DNA from: WHSW01 sp963846165
GTDB taxonomy: Bacteria > Actinomycetota > Thermoleophilia > Solirubrobacterales > 70-9
Assembly: GCA_963846165.1 (NCBI GenBank)
Contig: CAWJUU010000008.1
Coordinates: forward strand, 372,001 to 436,000
DNA: 64,000 nt
Reading direction: 5' to 3'
In this document: positions 61,626-64,000 of the stretch, piece after piece
Position numbering within the stretch: position 1 is the stretch's first letter
How the letters are laid out: each line of letters opens with the position of its first letter
Program-made: the position numbers and the translations under genes
Notes under the pieces: generated by a model
What the model was told of the DNA's origin: nothing
Seen by the model: the letters and a program-made list of their open reading frames with translations, nothing else
Database searches by the model: none

Positions 61626-64000
<2,375 letters not shown>

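Overview
The window is a compact, very GC-rich stretch of actinobacterial chromosome. The gene set, the many GTG/TTG starts, the promoters placed directly on the start codon, an ECF-type sigma factor with a long Gly/Ser/Asp tail, and secreted proteins ending in a basic domain rich in Lys/Val all suggest a Thermoleophilia/Solirubrobacterales-type organism. That placement is an inference from gene content; I saw no rRNA or tRNA to test it.

Layout. 1-6.5 kb: the 3' end of era, then hisIE-trpE-trpG-trpD-trpC and an HtrA protease, all on +. 6.5-9.5 kb: a proline catabolism pair on - (proline dehydrogenase and P5C dehydrogenase, which look like a PutA split in two). 9.6-12.6 kb: trpF-trpB-trpA and a 53-residue membrane protein, completing tryptophan synthesis. 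12.6-17.2 kb: a phosphofructokinase with the residues of the pyrophosphate-dependent type, an amino-acid-type binding lipoprotein, an SDR epimerase and an ACT-domain malic enzyme. 17.25-18.15 kb: a broken winged-helix/nuclease-like gene enclosed by imperfect inverted repeats. 18.2-22.2 kb: polA and a membrane-tethered sigma factor.

22.4-42.8 kb is an accessory catabolic island: a ureohydrolase, a Gfo/Idh dehydrogenase, an SsuABC-type ABC transporter whose ATPase lies about 9 kb from its binding protein and permeases, a ThDP decarboxylase, an SDR, two D-2-hydroxyacid dehydrogenases, two M24 metallohydrolases, two ACMSD-type amidohydrolases, a double Dabb-domain protein, a zinc alcohol dehydrogenase, an XRE-cupin regulator and an MFS transporter. 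Twin promoters and a recurring ACTAAC-type motif suggest common regulation. The substrate cannot be read from the sequence. Many genes here carry single-base frameshifts.

42.8-64 kb returns to core functions: a LeuA/NifV-like synthase and ilvC, a small DMT-type exporter, a GGR-type flavoprotein, rpsA, coaE, a lytic transglycosylase, large membrane proteins, a secreted HExxH protein, uvrB, several secreted or coiled-coil proteins, and the 5' part of uvrA behind a LexA-type box. The 3' end of uvrB is partly repeated 1.2 kb downstream, on the far side of a secreted-protein gene.
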